From Thelonectria olida (lineage: Eukaryota; Ascomycota; Sordariomycetes; Hypocreales; Nectriaceae), in assembly GCA_020736575.1 (NCBI GenBank), contig JAGPYM010000010.1, positions 1,178,001 through 1,242,000 on the forward strand: a stretch of DNA of 64,000 bases. The letters run 5' to 3'. The notes under the pieces were generated by a model. The model did no database searches and was not told the origin of the DNA. It saw only the letters and a list, made by a program, of their open reading frames with translations. This document shows positions 35,410 through 47,251 of the stretch, piece after piece; the first letter of the stretch is position 1; the number at the start of each line of letters is the position of its first letter. The translations under genes were made by a program, and so were the position numbers.

Positions 35410-36407
35410 TGGCTGCTGGTTTAACACGCTGGGCTATTATTGCTGGTGGTTGGATGGACGTCATGATGAGATTGAGAATTTACCAAAGATGGAGAATTGT
35501 AGCGAGTTAATAGATTGCGGCGTGCAAGCATGATTATGACTTGATGGCGCCTGGATACGTACGATTTTTCGAAATTACTTACGATGGTGTGTATATGAAG
35601 TAGGTAGGTGTCTCACTCATCTATCATAGTTACTCAGATACTTCGTTTTGACTATTTTGCGGGATGATGGAAGCTATTATTCATTCACTTATACCCCAGC
35701 CAAAATCGTAATATATCTTGATTGCAATGTTGATTAAATGCCAGCTTCGGCAGGTGAGTTCAGCCTCATGTCAACATGTAGTTAGTTGCTTCACCTGTGG
35801 CATGTCCGCATTGGATTATCGTTTGAGTCTAGAAAGAGGTTCTTCTCATTAATATAAGCTGAGAATAATAATCTCTTTGCTGAGGGAAAATTCCTTTCCT
35901 CGTCTCGAAGACTCAAGCTTCTCCAGCTAAAAGGATATTGTTTTTTTCGCTTTCCCGAGCACCCAAAATAGAGAATGAAGATTGGCACCGAATCCGCTCA
36001 CGCAATCAAATCAACCATCGCTCTGCTTGGTGCTTTCCCTTCCCGACCTAAAATTCTTCATCATTCCAATCATGTCCCAACTTCGCTGTCAAATAGAGAC
36101 ACAAAATGCAGTTATGAAGCAAACCAAACCTAACCAACACGCCAGTCATGATCCGCCCATTCCCCCGAGAAGTCCTGAATCAAGATGCGACGCCAGTGTA
36201 ATGCAAATGAGATAGCCATCGGGGTATCTAGAGTTCCGTATAGAACGCGACATGCGACTTGAGAGTATGCAGCTCTCCCCACCCGTCCTGTTCATCATGG
36301 GTGGGGTGAATTGCCCGTTTCCCTCTACGTAGAGGGCCGTTATGCTGATCAAGACAAGCCGAGGGAGCATGGTCACTCCCTCCGCCGTCAAAGAAACCTG
36401 GTGATGT
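35410..36407. other. Tail-to-tail intergenic region gpc1 / cdh1
   Basis: About 1 kb holding both 3' untranslated regions. It has an AGTAGGTAGGTGTCTC string at 35600-35615 that also appears, nearly unchanged, at about 54205. No gene is supported. Confidence 0.55.
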
Positions 36408-38353
36408 TCATCGGATGACGCCCCAATCAGCCAATCGACCGCCGGCGTCTCCGTCTTCTCGAGCTCCTGGACGTCGCCCAAACACCGACCAAAACCTCAA
36501 AGTCTCATCGCCGGCGCCCGTTACCACCACACGGCCATCGGGACTCATGGCCAAATAAAGGACTCGATATGTGTGACCAGTCAAGCTAGCCACCTGGGTC
36601 ATCGACGGGTATTTCCAGACCACAATTTGGTTCTGGCTGTATCCGTGAGTTGACACAATCTCATTGGAGTTTTTGGACCAGGCAAGATTGCACACCTGGC
36701 TGCCTGTGTCGATTTCGTTGATGACAGTTCCCTTGACCGTATCGTGGAAGATGATGCGCCGGTCGGCCGTACCTCCCCCAGACGCAAGCAAGCCGCGTTG
36801 ATGAGGTGACCAGGAGATGGCTTTGACAGCCGCAGTGTGATCTGAAAATTTCCACAAGGGGCTCTCTGAGAGCTTATCCCAGACCATGAGCTTGTTGTCG
36901 TTACCACCACTTGCCAACTGTCCATCCTCGCAGTTCCATTTTAGTCCACATACTTCCTGCTTGTGCCCGACAAGCTTCTTTGACCACTGGTCCGGAGCAC
37001 GAACGTCGCGGTGGTAGATCAAACGATCGCGTGACCCAGACGTGAGAATATGCGTATTCCACGCCAAGGCCCCAACTCGAGCTGTGTGGCCAGTCATGGT
37101 TCTCAGTCTCCTGGCTTTCTCTGCGTCCCAAATCTGGACTAGGCCCTTGCCAGTTCCAATGGCCAGGTGGGTTCCCTTCTGAATCCAGGATACGCTGGTC
37201 ACAGTGTCGTCTTCCAACGTGCAAAGTTTGTTAACCTTGCTTGTTTGAGCATTCCACATGTAGACACTTGAGCCTAAGCCTACGCCGAGGATGTTGGCAC
37301 TCCCCCAATCCACCAGATTTAGGTAGAAGTCGTCGGCGAGTTCAGGGGCGTCTAGGACCTTATACGGGACTTTGCTAACGGCCCTTGGCTGTCGGCGGGG
37401 ACCGAGGAGCATTTGCTGACTATTGTATCGAACAGGGGACAAGCTGTAAATCTCGGCGCGGGTGTCGAGGTTCGGGCCGTGTCTGCTTTGGGGAGTCTTA
37501 GACGGAGTGGGATGCCCCGCAACATGGCTATGTTGTCGAGGAGACATGTAGGAGAACAAATTTTTATGAGGCGTCGAGGGTGTTAATGACGATGGAAGCG
37601 AAGTGGTAGATGCGTTGTTTGGCGGGGTATGAGACCGTGTCCGATCGTGGGTAGAGGTATGGGTTGGAGGAGGTAGAGTATGGTCGGGAGATAGGGCCGG
37701 CGTACTTGCTTGAGGGACGGAGCTTTCGAATAGCTCGGCGCGAAGCAAGGTTGAGAAGGTCCGGTTAGCTTCTTCCGCTGGATTCGCATGTCAGTTTGCC
37801 TTTTCCTTCACACCATCAGAAGGATGATATCATACTCTTTTGGAAGTGAAGCTCGCCATGGGGGGTACGCTTCTTCTTTGAGGGGGTGGCGGGGGACCCG
37901 TCCTCATGCAGTAAGCTGAAGCTTGCTTGGAGGTCCTGTCCAGAGCGGGTGGGGATAAATCTACCGAAGTGTAAGCCAAGGTAATTGAGGCAGATGGGAA
38001 AGTGAAACCGACCGATCACCATTTATCCTTTGGCGTTTGCGGTGGGGGCTGGAGGCTGGGGTGCTCTGTCGCTGGGGAGCCTGAAACTCTCGACGCAAGG
38101 CGTGGTCGACAGCATCGATATCAAAGGGACTGGCCCGGGCAACATCGCTCATGCGGGCACCGCTACGGAGGGAACGGTTCGAAGCAGCGTCATTGTTGTG
38201 TCTCGACTCGAGGCGGGCACGATCTGAGCGGGGTGGAGGAGTAGAAGAGCGGCCAAGGCCTGAGGCAGCGGGGAGTCTGGACTCGCTCATGAGCCCCTTG
38301 GCGGAGGCAGATGGTACCGGCGATAGGCCAGTAGAGTCGGATGGTAGTGTCAT
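36408..38353 (-). CDS. cdh1: APC/C activator Cdh1/Hct1 (Fizzy-related WD40 protein)
   Basis: Exons 38353..38013, 37960..37836 and 37777..36408, 611 residues. Introns are 52 bases (GTCGGT...GGTAG) and 58 bases (GTATGA...TCCAG). The first intron interrupts the C-box; splicing creates DRFIPTR at residues 113-119, a strong check on the model. LLRAELFESSVP and KNLFSYMSP, typical of Cdh1, follow. A seven-bladed WD40 propeller covers about residues 285-595. The protein ends in the Ile-Arg tail (WGVIR) used to dock on the APC/C. Cdh1 presents D-box and KEN-box substrates for ubiquitination in late mitosis and G1. The C-box context and the VPYKVLDAPELADDFYLN entry favour Cdh1 over Cdc20. The Ser/Thr-Pro-rich N-terminus suggests CDK control. 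Confidence 0.96.
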
Positions 38354-38966
38354 GGTCGAGGAGCGATGTGTTGGTGGTTACTGCGTTTCGGTAGATTGTG
38401 TATTGGGACGTCGAAGGCTGGCGATGGGGCCGAGCCGTCGGGATGAGGAAGATGAAGGTCGATAACAAAGGGCACGTCACGGCGCACGGCTTGGAGACAA
38501 ATGCGTCGGGCGAGACGGTGTGGGCAAGTCCCAATCACCGTCTAGCAAGTCTCGACTGGGAATGACAGAGGTCAATTATCGCATCGTCTCGGGGTCGCAT
38601 AGGCCGGGTGACGGATCGATTGTAGAGAAATGGGCGATTCGAAGACGAGAAACGTGACCGCGAGGCGTGTCGGGTTGGGCGAAATGAGCGGAGGGGAAAA
38701 CTACAGTCTCGGCTTGGGAAAAGAGAGCGTCGCCGATGGTATTTGTGGGGAGCACAAGTGAATGGAGGAGCAGAAAGGGAGGAGGTCGACAACGTGTTCT
38801 TGCGATGCGGCGACGTGGTAAAGAGAGGATCGAGGCTCGAGGTTTGGCGGTCGCACCTGCGTGTGTTTGGCGGTTGTTATCGAGGTTGTAGAGGTGTAGA
38901 GGTGTGAATGTGTAGACGGCAGCGAGGGAAGGTGCTGGCTGGGTGCTGGGTACTGGGGCTTTTGTC

Positions 38967-39020
38967 GGGGGGGGGGCGGATTTTTTGGTTTTGGGGGGGA
39001 TATGGGGGGGAAGAAGAATG
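38967..39020. repeat. G-run cluster
   Basis: Runs of about 11, 7 and 7 G on the plus strand separated by short T-rich spacers, with further GGG runs just before. It lies about 620 bases upstream of the cdh1 start codon. Quadruplex folding is possible but inferred. Confidence 0.6.
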
Positions 39021-40597
39021 AAACTGTGAAAGGAGGGGGCGCGGCGGAAGGGTTGCTTGTAAGTTAGAGGAACATGAAGGCAGGAGGTTGACCTGGGCGG
39101 GCAGGAGGCGCGCTAAACAACAGGAGACTAGCTGGCACCCAATCAGACAGCGCAGACGCCGTGCTCCCCAGTGTTACAGGGGTGAAATCGCGGCGGCCAG
39201 GAAACGCGGGCTCGACGACAATAACAACAACTCGAGTCGGGCCCAAAATAGGAAATCATTGAGGGGACCTGACGCTGCCCACCTCTCTTCAAGAGTTGTT
39301 GTTCCAAGTGGCCTGGTTGGCCATGATTGCTTTTGCAAGTGCATGAAGGGCAAGCTGAATGGAGAAGAGCCCTCGAGTTATTGCTTTTATTCGTTTCCGT
39401 AGGTACCTACAATACTAATCATATTGTCCACTTCATTGTTCTCGTTGTTTGAGCATCCGTTCACAAATAGTCGCACTCTCCCACCTTAACTCGACGTACT
39501 TCTTTGATTTGAGCCACCATCTTCACCCTCGCAATCACAATAGGTTCGTGCTAGAAAACAAAGAGCTTACATACATGTCGTTGTGCGAGGATTGCGTGGG
39601 CCCAGACCCAAATGCTCGCTGCTGCAGGCTGATGTATTCGTATCATCACCTGAATGGATCAGAGCCAGGCTCATTCCTGTAAACGCGCAGCATCGACTCC
39701 CCAACGAAGCCCACATCAGCGGTCCGTCCCTGGCCTCCTCCGTACTCGGTAGGTATTCCACACATCAACTGGTGGCCGGAGCTGGATCTCGTGCGCTAGC
39801 ACCTTTGCTTGCAGTATATTGGAACTTTGTTTTGTCTACCTACGTAGCTACCCATGGACTCAAGACAAGCAGATAGTTGGGCAGTTACTTTATAGCAGCT
39901 TCACACCCAACAAACACAGGGAGACTGCAAATTACGTACCTTCGGTTCACCGTTCAACAGGATCGCATCCATTGGCGCAGGGACACCGCCTCCTGCGTGT
40001 CGTGTGCATATGCGCGTGTGTTCTGATGGGTACCCATCCTCCCTGGGTCAACGGCTGTAAGTGAGTTGTATGCGCATGCGAGAGTGTGTGGGCGGGTGTC
40101 TTGGGTTTGTTATTGCAGCGCCACAGAATTTACCGAGCAGAGGCGCGCGTATGCACACTACACAAAGTAATTACTGCCTCTGAACGTCTCACGTTATTTG
40201 CGTGGGCCGACGGTGTCTGTGTCTTGTGGTTTGATTGATGTTGTTGTTGTGTTCCAGAAGCGCCCCCTCGAGCTCAACAGGGCAGCGGGACGTTCCGCGC
40301 CTGCGTCAAAAGTCGTGCCGTCGCGAAAAAGGTCACAAAGAAGGCCAGTCCAACTCGGCCGTGCAGATCAGTACCGCCCAGACGTGTAGAGGCTCTAAGT
40401 GACGACGAGGGGGCGCAACGATAGCAACAGGGGGGCAACGGGCAACGGGGCAACCAAAGAGAGGGGGGGGGGGTGAACAGGGTAATGGATCCCTCGCACG
40501 CGGCAGCTCAGAGCTCTTTCGCAGGCGCCACAACTGTCCAGGAACAAGAGAGAAATGAACAACGGCGGGGCTGGACGCGTGCAGAACGTGATGGCGA

Positions 40598-40627
40598 GTG
40601 GTCGTGGTCGTGGTCGTGGTCGTGGTT
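40598..40627. repeat. GTGGTC hexamer tandem repeat, five units
   Basis: Five units, the last changed to GTGGTT. Intergenic simple repeat. Confidence 0.85.
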
Positions 40628-41795
40628 GAACGTGAAAGCCGTATGAGAATCTGACCAGGCCTGTATCGCCGGCCTCGATTGGCTGGCTGCCCGTTGTCTG
40701 TCGTGTCTTTGCTTGTTTTGTGGTTTCTGCACCTCACTCAAGATTTTGTGGACTCCAGCCACCCGTTCCAGAGGACGAGGGGGGCGGGCACGCACAGTGC
40801 TCGACGTGCCGTTTCGAATCGAAGCTGCCACCTCTGGCCGCATTTCTGACCTCGAATGTATCTTCAACACAGAAAGAATGATATAAAAACAACAAAGAGC
40901 TCTTGGCTATGAGAGTGTGCCCATTCAACACAATATATGCTCTTTGTTTACCTTTGAGTTACAAATCAACAAACTCGACTTGGGGAAATTATCAATTCGT
41001 TTTCGTCGATGCCTTTTGTCCCTCACCGCACACTGTACAATTACAGGTATGGATGGATCCGCCACGCTCATTAACGCTCATCAGGAGCCCGGTCGCGTTG
41101 ATGGGCCGCTTGAGAAACGCCAGAAGGACGCCATTTAACGCGTCTAAGTCGCGCTTCCCCCTTTCTATCCCCTTCCCAAGGTCACGTCTAATTCTCAGGA
41201 ATGTGTCCAAGCCCATCTCACCCTTGGAGGAGGCACATCGTCTCGGCCGTTCAACTGAGGCCTCATGGCGTTCCTTGCAGCTCTCCACCTATTGGAGATT
41301 GGATGGGCCGGAATTCCTTTTGTTCTGACTGTGCATTAGTGAGTGACCTGTGCTCCATAGGTAATCAGCGTCCTTACAACGGATACGTAGTGTGCTCGCC
41401 ATGAACATCTAAGTCAGTTACTTCAAACAGGCTCTCCTTTTTCACCCCCATACACTCCATCAAGTCAGAAGAATCTTTTCTATTTCAAGCCGAAACCGTC
41501 CACCGCATTCATCTCTATTTCGTCATAATTCGTCTTGCCGCCCGTTCTGATACGGCCCCTAAGGAAAATAGCAGTTCTATGTATATCTGTTCAACGGTTT
41601 CCCATGCCACACAGCGCCTTGACTTCCCTTCCATCAGATCTAGCCGCCTCAAAGTAGATCAAAGCAAACAAAGCGAGTAAGTTGGGATTGCCCAGTTGAA
41701 CATAGGAGAGTAAAGAATGTAAACGGCCATGTCACGTCCACACCCTTGCCGGCTCAAGCCCGTCCGGGCGTCTCGGTGTGCCTCGTGCCTTCTCT

Positions 41796-42997
41796 TCATG
41801 CTTGAGACTCTGCTTGCGCGAGCAGCCTCTCCCGCCACCCGTTGCAGACTTCTTCAAAGCCTCCAATCACTTCCCCACACACCCCTGCGCACTCTCTCTT
41901 TTCGAGTCGCTCTCCCCAGTTACCACGGGTCAGCCACCGCTCGCCTTCTTCCTTGAGTTCTTCCTCTCGCCTCATCTCTGCAACAATCTCTTTGGCACTT
42001 CGTAACCTCCTGGTTGCCATCGTTGTCGTTTGGCGGGACATATGTAGTGTATCGGAAAGATAATTCAAAGTCTGAATCAGGTCCGACGTAATTGTGTGAA
42101 GTGCCGTCAACGAGTTAAAGGCGGTTGTGGAGGGCTGAGGCATGCTTTGCGTTAGAGATAACAGCAAAGGGATCAATTCGTCGATTGTTTCCTCGTCCGG
42201 TGGCGGAACCAGCGGGGATAGCAGGGGGAACGTCAGGTTGTGGATTTGTCGAGTCTGATGGCTCACGTGTGTAGTCAGCGCTGAATGTGCTGTTATCAGT
42301 CTATCCTCTGCGTCAGTGTACATGCTACGCTACCCAGCCCGAACAGTGGTGAATCTTACCTCGAAGTGTTGGCCTCTACACTCGATTGCGACCCAAGATC
42401 TCGCAATGCATCGGTAACTCGTTTGAAGACGTCATCTGCTGGTCCACCGTAGTTCTCGTTTCCTCGGCGGGCCAGGGATTCAACAGCGTCCAGCCTTGCT
42501 ACAAGTCCTGGCGGCATTCCTGGGGATTCGAGGTCTGTCTCTGACCCGTATTCGCTGCCCTCGTAGTCGCTCTTTTGCCTTTGATGACCCCGCCTTGGTG
42601 AAGGCAGGCTGAGATTTGCAGCCCTTGCCGTATCACCATCATCTCTTGGCGGACTCTGGCTGCCCCGTAAGCCACTCGTTTCCATGTGATGCCCGTCGAC
42701 AGGAATCCCCTGCTCGTCATCTAAATCTCCATCATCGTATTCACCATCGTCTCCCGAGTCCGAGAAAGCGTCGGCCAGCTCGTCAGCAAGATTTCCCAGG
42801 CCGTTCCCAGTATCGGCTCCCCCACCTCCGAGACCACTAATATCAAGACCGTCACCCTGGTTGAAGCTATTTCTAAAGGATGTTGAGGGATCTTGCATCG
42901 AGGATTTGGACAGGCGTCGATCTTGGGGCGAGCCAGCAAAGCTATCAAAGGCCGAGGAGTTTCGAGAGTGCCTCGGGGTATGCGGCGAAGAAGGCAT
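41796..42997 (-). CDS. Unknown acidic/coiled-coil protein
   Basis: Exons 42997..42360 and 42300..41796, 380 residues. The 59-base intron has GTAAGA and GATAG and joins EANTSR to LITAHSALTTH in phase 2. Residues 1-45 are Ser/Pro-rich. Residues about 60-100 are Gly/Asp-rich and acidic. Residues about 165-370 are mostly helical: LVARLDAVESLARRG, a run of hydrophobic heptads, then an Arg/Glu-rich helix before WLTRGNWGERLEKRE. The conserved-looking helical C-terminal half suggests a subunit of a larger assembly. I cannot place it in a named family. It diverges from nat3. Confidence 0.75.
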
Positions 42998-43951
42998 CTT
43001 GGGTATCTGTTCGGTCGGATACGTTGGTCTAGTGATCCAGGAACTGGCAACTCAATCCAGTCAGAGCTGCGCCCCGCGTGTCGACAAGAGCGGTGGATGG
43101 AGAATGAGGAAGAGATGTCGGAGTTGCTCAAGACGCTGCCACAAAGAAACGGAGCGCGGTGTGGTGCGCTGGCAAATCGCAGGTCGGTCGGGTTACTCGG
43201 GGGTTGAGAAAGAATCTGGGAGTAACCTGTGTTGGCACTGGAGCCTCCCTCTGATATTGGCTTGGGAAACTATTAATACGCCACGGCTAATGAGGCGCGA
43301 AGGAGCGATCAGAAACGAAGTAGTAGGGTGATGGCTGGTCGATGATCCGGTGGCTATGAGTTCGAAAACGAGGAGTTTATAATGCAATGATACCTGGGCT
43401 GTTCAAAGGAACAGTGCTGATGAAGCACGTTCACAGGCTTTGTTGCGATGACTGCTCTGAGTCGGGCGTCGTGGCGGTCGATACTTCGATCAGCGGAAGC
43501 GAAACTCGTGGTGGATCCATGCCGGAACTTGGCATTGAGCTACCTCATGCAAAGGTACTTCCATTCACTGTAGTAGCCTGGCCGCTACTTGGATCATTGG
43601 TACCCGGTCAGGCCGGTTTTCATTCCACCCGTCGCGAGCCTCAAATGGAGCCCCCCCCATGCATCCCCCTCGTCGGCGCCTCTATGGCGGCTGGCGTGCC
43701 CGCCAGGTGGCTGTTGTCGGGTACGTACCGACAGGACGCAGTTCGACCTAACCTCCAAACCAACCCCACGTCAGTGATCAAATCAATCCTTTGCGGAAGG
43801 GACTGTTTGGTCTTTCTTGTGAACCTCAGCAATTCACCCAGCTCCCATCTTGCCGGTCGCCCCACAGGGTTTTCCTATGCGCTACCTCATTCCGATTATA
43901 CCTCAAACCTGTCACCTCTATCCTCTTGCGCTGCGCCAAGAACACATCGAC
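42998..43951. other. Divergent intergenic region before nat3
   Basis: About 950 bases. Should hold promoters of the unknown coiled-coil gene and nat3. No gene is supported. Confidence 0.55.
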
Positions 43952-44581
43952 ATGGCAACATTCCGCCGATTTCGTCCCGACGACGTGAACAAGTTCTCCA
44001 AGTGCAACCTTGACCCGCTCACAGAAACATACGAGCTCAACTTCTACCTCCAGTACCATGCGAGATGGCCGTCACTCTTTCAGGTGTGCGAAGACATGGA
44101 TGGAAACATCATTGGATATAGTGAGATCACCCTTGGAAAGCCGAGGCTCTGTTTCGGTGCTGACGGTTCTTTGACAGTCATGGGCAAGGTAGAGTCGTCA
44201 CCTGATGCATACAAGTTCTCCGAACACTACCTCCCCTGGCACGCTCACATCACCGCCCTTACTGTTGCTCCAGAGGCGCGAAGATCCGGCATTGGAAAGA
44301 TCCTTACGGAGCAGCTCGAGCTGGCAGCCGACGCGAACAACACTTGGTTCGTCGACTTATTCGTCCGAAGAAGCAACCAGCGGGCCATCACCTTTTACAA
44401 GAACCTGGGCTACAGTGTCTTCCGTGTCGTCAAAGACTACTATGGAGATCATGCAACCGACCCGGCCAAGACTGGCGAGGATGCCTTTGACATGCGAAAG
44501 CTCATGAAACGAGACAAGGAGCACCTGCATATTCGCGATGATGGAGAGAACCACAATGTTCAACCAGAGGATGTCTGGTAG
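43952..44581 (+). CDS. nat3: NatB catalytic subunit Nat3/Naa20
   Basis: Exons 43952..44120 and 44178..44581, 190 residues. The 57-base intron (GTGAGA, GCTGAC branch, TGACAG) is a multiple of three without a stop. Removing it restores the family sequence NIIGYIMGKVESS. The start MATFRRFRPDDVNKFSKCNL is typical of Nat3; an upstream in-frame ATG at 43850 adds 34 unlikely residues. The GNAT fold is shown by HITALTVAPEARRSGIGKIL with the RRSGIG acetyl-CoA loop. With Mdm20, NatB acetylates N-termini starting Met-Asp, Met-Glu, Met-Asn or Met-Gln at the ribosome. Acetylation of actin and tropomyosin is the best known role. It is tail-to-tail with a dehydrogenase. Confidence 0.95.
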   Translation: MATFRRFRPDDVNKFSKCNLDPLTETYELNFYLQYHARWPSLFQVCEDMDGNIIGYSEITLGKPRLCFGADGSLTVMGKVESSPDAYKFSEHYLPWHAHITALTVAPEARRSGIGKILTEQLELAADANNTWFVDLFVRRSNQRAITFYKNLGYSVFRVVKDYYGDHATDPAKTGEDAFDMRKLMKRDKEHLHIRDDGENHNVQPEDVW

Positions 44582-44703
44582 GCCGAGTGTCGATATTTTG
44601 AATTATACTCCACACTCTCCTATCTTTCCCCTTCCCGAGTCTTGTTTTCCAGTTGTCGTCTCCCGGCTGCCCTTTTGCCCGGAGCACAGTGGTCAATTTG
44701 ATA

Positions 44704-45520
44704 TCAGAGCCATGCTCCGTCCACCTCATACACACTACCGCTCACAAAGGTACTCTCCGGACCAAGCAGGAACGCAATCACATTGGCGCACTCTTCCGGG
44801 CTGCCCTGGCGTCTGAATGCGGTTGGTTCGTCAAACACAGCATCGTCTGGTCGGCTGTGGATATCCCACGCCTTCTGCATCAAAGGCGTGAATATCGCCC
44901 CAGGAGCGACCGCGTTCACTCGTACCTCTCGCTGGCCATTCTCCTTGGCCGCTGCTTTGGTCAAGCCTACAATGCCGTGCTTGCTGGCATCATAAGCGCC
45001 GTGCTTGGCAAATCCTATGCATCCTAGTCAGCAAAGTGGAAGTATTGTCAACAAATATAAAATACGAGAACGTGCCCTTGATACCATGGATGGACGCGAC
45101 GTTTACGATGGAGCCGCCATCTACCACCCTACGCAGTTCCGCCCGTAAGCAATACATGGTTCCCGTCAGATTCACTGCGATGATCTTGTGCCACTCATCA
45201 TCGTCGAGCTCTGCAACCGGCCTAACTCCGTGGTGTTTTCCAATCACTCCAGCCACGTTAGCGGCGCCGTCGAGTCGCTGGTATTTGTGCACTATGCTAT
45301 CCAGCCAAGCCTCGACTTGGTCTCTCTGGGACACGTCAACCGGGGTGACAGTGAAGGAGGCCTTTTGCTCTGTGAAGTGTGAGGTTGCCGATTCCATTGC
45401 TGCGGGGTCGATATCGGCAATGCACACAGTAGCCCCTCGTTGGGAGAGGAGTTTAGCAGTGGCGAGGCCAATACCACTTGCGCCGCCCGTAATGGCGTAG
45501 ACTTTTCCTCGCACTGACAT
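44704..45520 (-). CDS. Short-chain dehydrogenase/reductase
   Basis: Exons 45520..45076 and 45014..44704, 251 residues. A Rossmann dinucleotide motif TGGASGIG is at residues 11-18, with VDV, the NVAG motif (AANVAGV) and the catalytic Ser/Tyr/Lys set (NVASIHG, then YDASK). The IADID stretch after strand 2 suggests NAD(H) preference. Substrate is unknown. The intron (45075-45015) appears to be GC-AG: AAGG|GCACGT with acceptor GCATAG gives the classical 13-residue Ser-Tyr spacing (SIHGIKGFAKHGAY). A GT donor three codons upstream (GTATCA) also keeps frame but shortens the spacing to 10, which would disturb the active site. Tail-to-tail with nat3, 122 bases apart. Confidence 0.9.
45015..45075 (-). 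other. Inferred GC-AG intron in the dehydrogenase gene
   Basis: 61 bases, donor GCACGT, CTGAC near the 3' end, acceptor ATAG. Chosen because it keeps the Ser-Tyr spacing. A competing GT donor lies nine bases upstream and uses the same acceptor. Confidence 0.65.
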
Positions 45521-47251
45521 GGTGTGTTAAAGACAATAAATGAATGACCTTAGTTAGTTGATTGAAGAATACGTGTTGGATTCGATTCGGTTCGAGGAGC
45601 GTGGTTAAGAAGAAACCAAAGCCTTCGGCGCCTTTAAACAGTCGCAGTCGGAGATCGCTAGATCGAGGGCCGAGCTTACTTCGCGACTTCTTCGTACATT
45701 CCCCCGCACAACGGAACGGAGATGCGAGCCGATTGGGGGATAAACCCAAGGGCCCTTGTGCTTCCATGCATATCGACGTGATCTCAACCGTGTGAGTGAA
45801 CCGAAACCAAATGGTGAGGTTGTTTTCAGACCCTACTTTGACGATACCCTAACCCAGGGCTGGATCGCCCCTGCACATCTGATCCTAGACCCGTCATGAA
45901 ACCTGGAAAGAATCCCGTCACAGAAGAGTGGCCTGCAGCAGAAACTGTCAACGGGGTCAACCCCGCTTCCCGTGAAGGCTGAATCAGCCACTGGTCAATG
46001 GCGTCAAGCGGCTTTTGTTGAAGAAAAGATGCCGTCATGGATGATTCAGATTTCTACGGTAGCCAAGCCTACACCACGGCGTCTTGAAAACGCCCGGGGT
46101 CTTGTCGACAATCAAGACTCATACCCGCGGAACGCAAACCAATTTATGTGTCTATACTAGCGGGCCTGCCACTGAGGGATTAATAAGAGCAAACCCGGTC
46201 TATGTCTGAGAGAAGGACTTCAACCGTGGCACATGCAACTGAGACATAGGTACAAATAGGTCCAGTGCTCGAAATGCACCTAGGTAGTTTGTAGACGAGA
46301 GATGTTTGCTACGGCAGCCCGAGCCGTTGCACCGGTGAGAAAGTGTAATCCGGGGTTGTGGGGAAGGTCCTGATACATGAAGAGCGTGTGAGGTTGAGCG
46401 AAGGGGAGGGAGAAAATTGAAATGAGATGCGTCCTGAGGCATTCCATGGTTGGCTGGCTCTTGATAACTAACTAGTCTACGTACTCGTGCTTGTTCATCC
46501 ATGGATGCTTGTCAACGTCGTAATTAGGTGCACAACATGGGACTCGGGAGCCGCCACTGGGCGACGGGCTGCTAAATGCGCTGACAACTAAGGCGTGCGT
46601 CATGTACCGGTGGTCTGGGACGAGGTACCGAATAGCGGATCAGAAGGCTCTGAGTCACTCGTAAGAGAGAGACTGGTACTTTATGCTCATTTGTCCACGC
46701 GAGAGTTCCAGGGTTTGCATTGGTTCGCCTCCGCTTCACTTCCAGGTTGCAGCATTTGCTCGCCCTGCCTGTCTAGCTGTTTGAAGCACTGTAGTCCACT
46801 GCTGACGGGTCAGTTCATCTCCCCGGCGCCCGCAAAATCGCCCAACACTTCATTTTTCAGAGTTTCCCATTCAGCCATCAGCATCTTTATCCTTCATCCC
46901 CCCCGTCCAACTCACTAACTACACAGTAGTTATCATCACCTGGCATCGCATCGTCATTGCGTCGGGTTTCCTCTTCAAATTCTTTCTCTTTATTTGGCAG
47001 CTGCCAAGCTCTTTCCGCCAACTGTCCGACACTACTTCGCTCGGAGTACCAGGTTGACACCTCCGCACAGCCTTCCTGTTGCTTTCTACCTATTCCTATT
47101 TTTCTTTCTCCCTCCTTCCAACGCTTACTTTTTTTTTTTCCCTTCCTCCCTTCCAGCCTCACCTCCCAACACGAAGGCTCGGGTATAGCATCCCAAATCA
47201 TCGCCGCCACAACATCGTCTCTTCTTCTCATCTTCAATCACATTAATCAAG
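45521..47251. other. Divergent intergenic region, 1.7 kb
   Basis: Promoters of the dehydrogenase and the RRM gene. A CACCTAGGTAG string is near 46278. A long pyrimidine tract precedes the RRM gene. No gene is supported. Confidence 0.55.
47084..47165 (+). promoter_or_regulatory. Pyrimidine-rich tract upstream of the RRM gene
   Basis: An almost unbroken C/T stretch, including a run of T, ends about 90 bases before the start codon. In filamentous fungi such tracts are common near transcription starts of strongly expressed genes. The role here is inferred. Confidence 0.4.

Larger units (their letters stand above)
38354..41795. other. Large intergenic region, 3.4 kb, upstream of cdh1
   Basis: Holds the cdh1 promoter and the 3' end of the next minus-strand gene. 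It has G-runs at 38967-39020, a GTAGGTACCTAC palindrome at 39399-39410, a poly-G run at about 40463-40473 and a GTGGTC repeat at 40598-40627. ORFs up to about 140 codons overlap one another and lack protein features. Confidence 0.5.
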
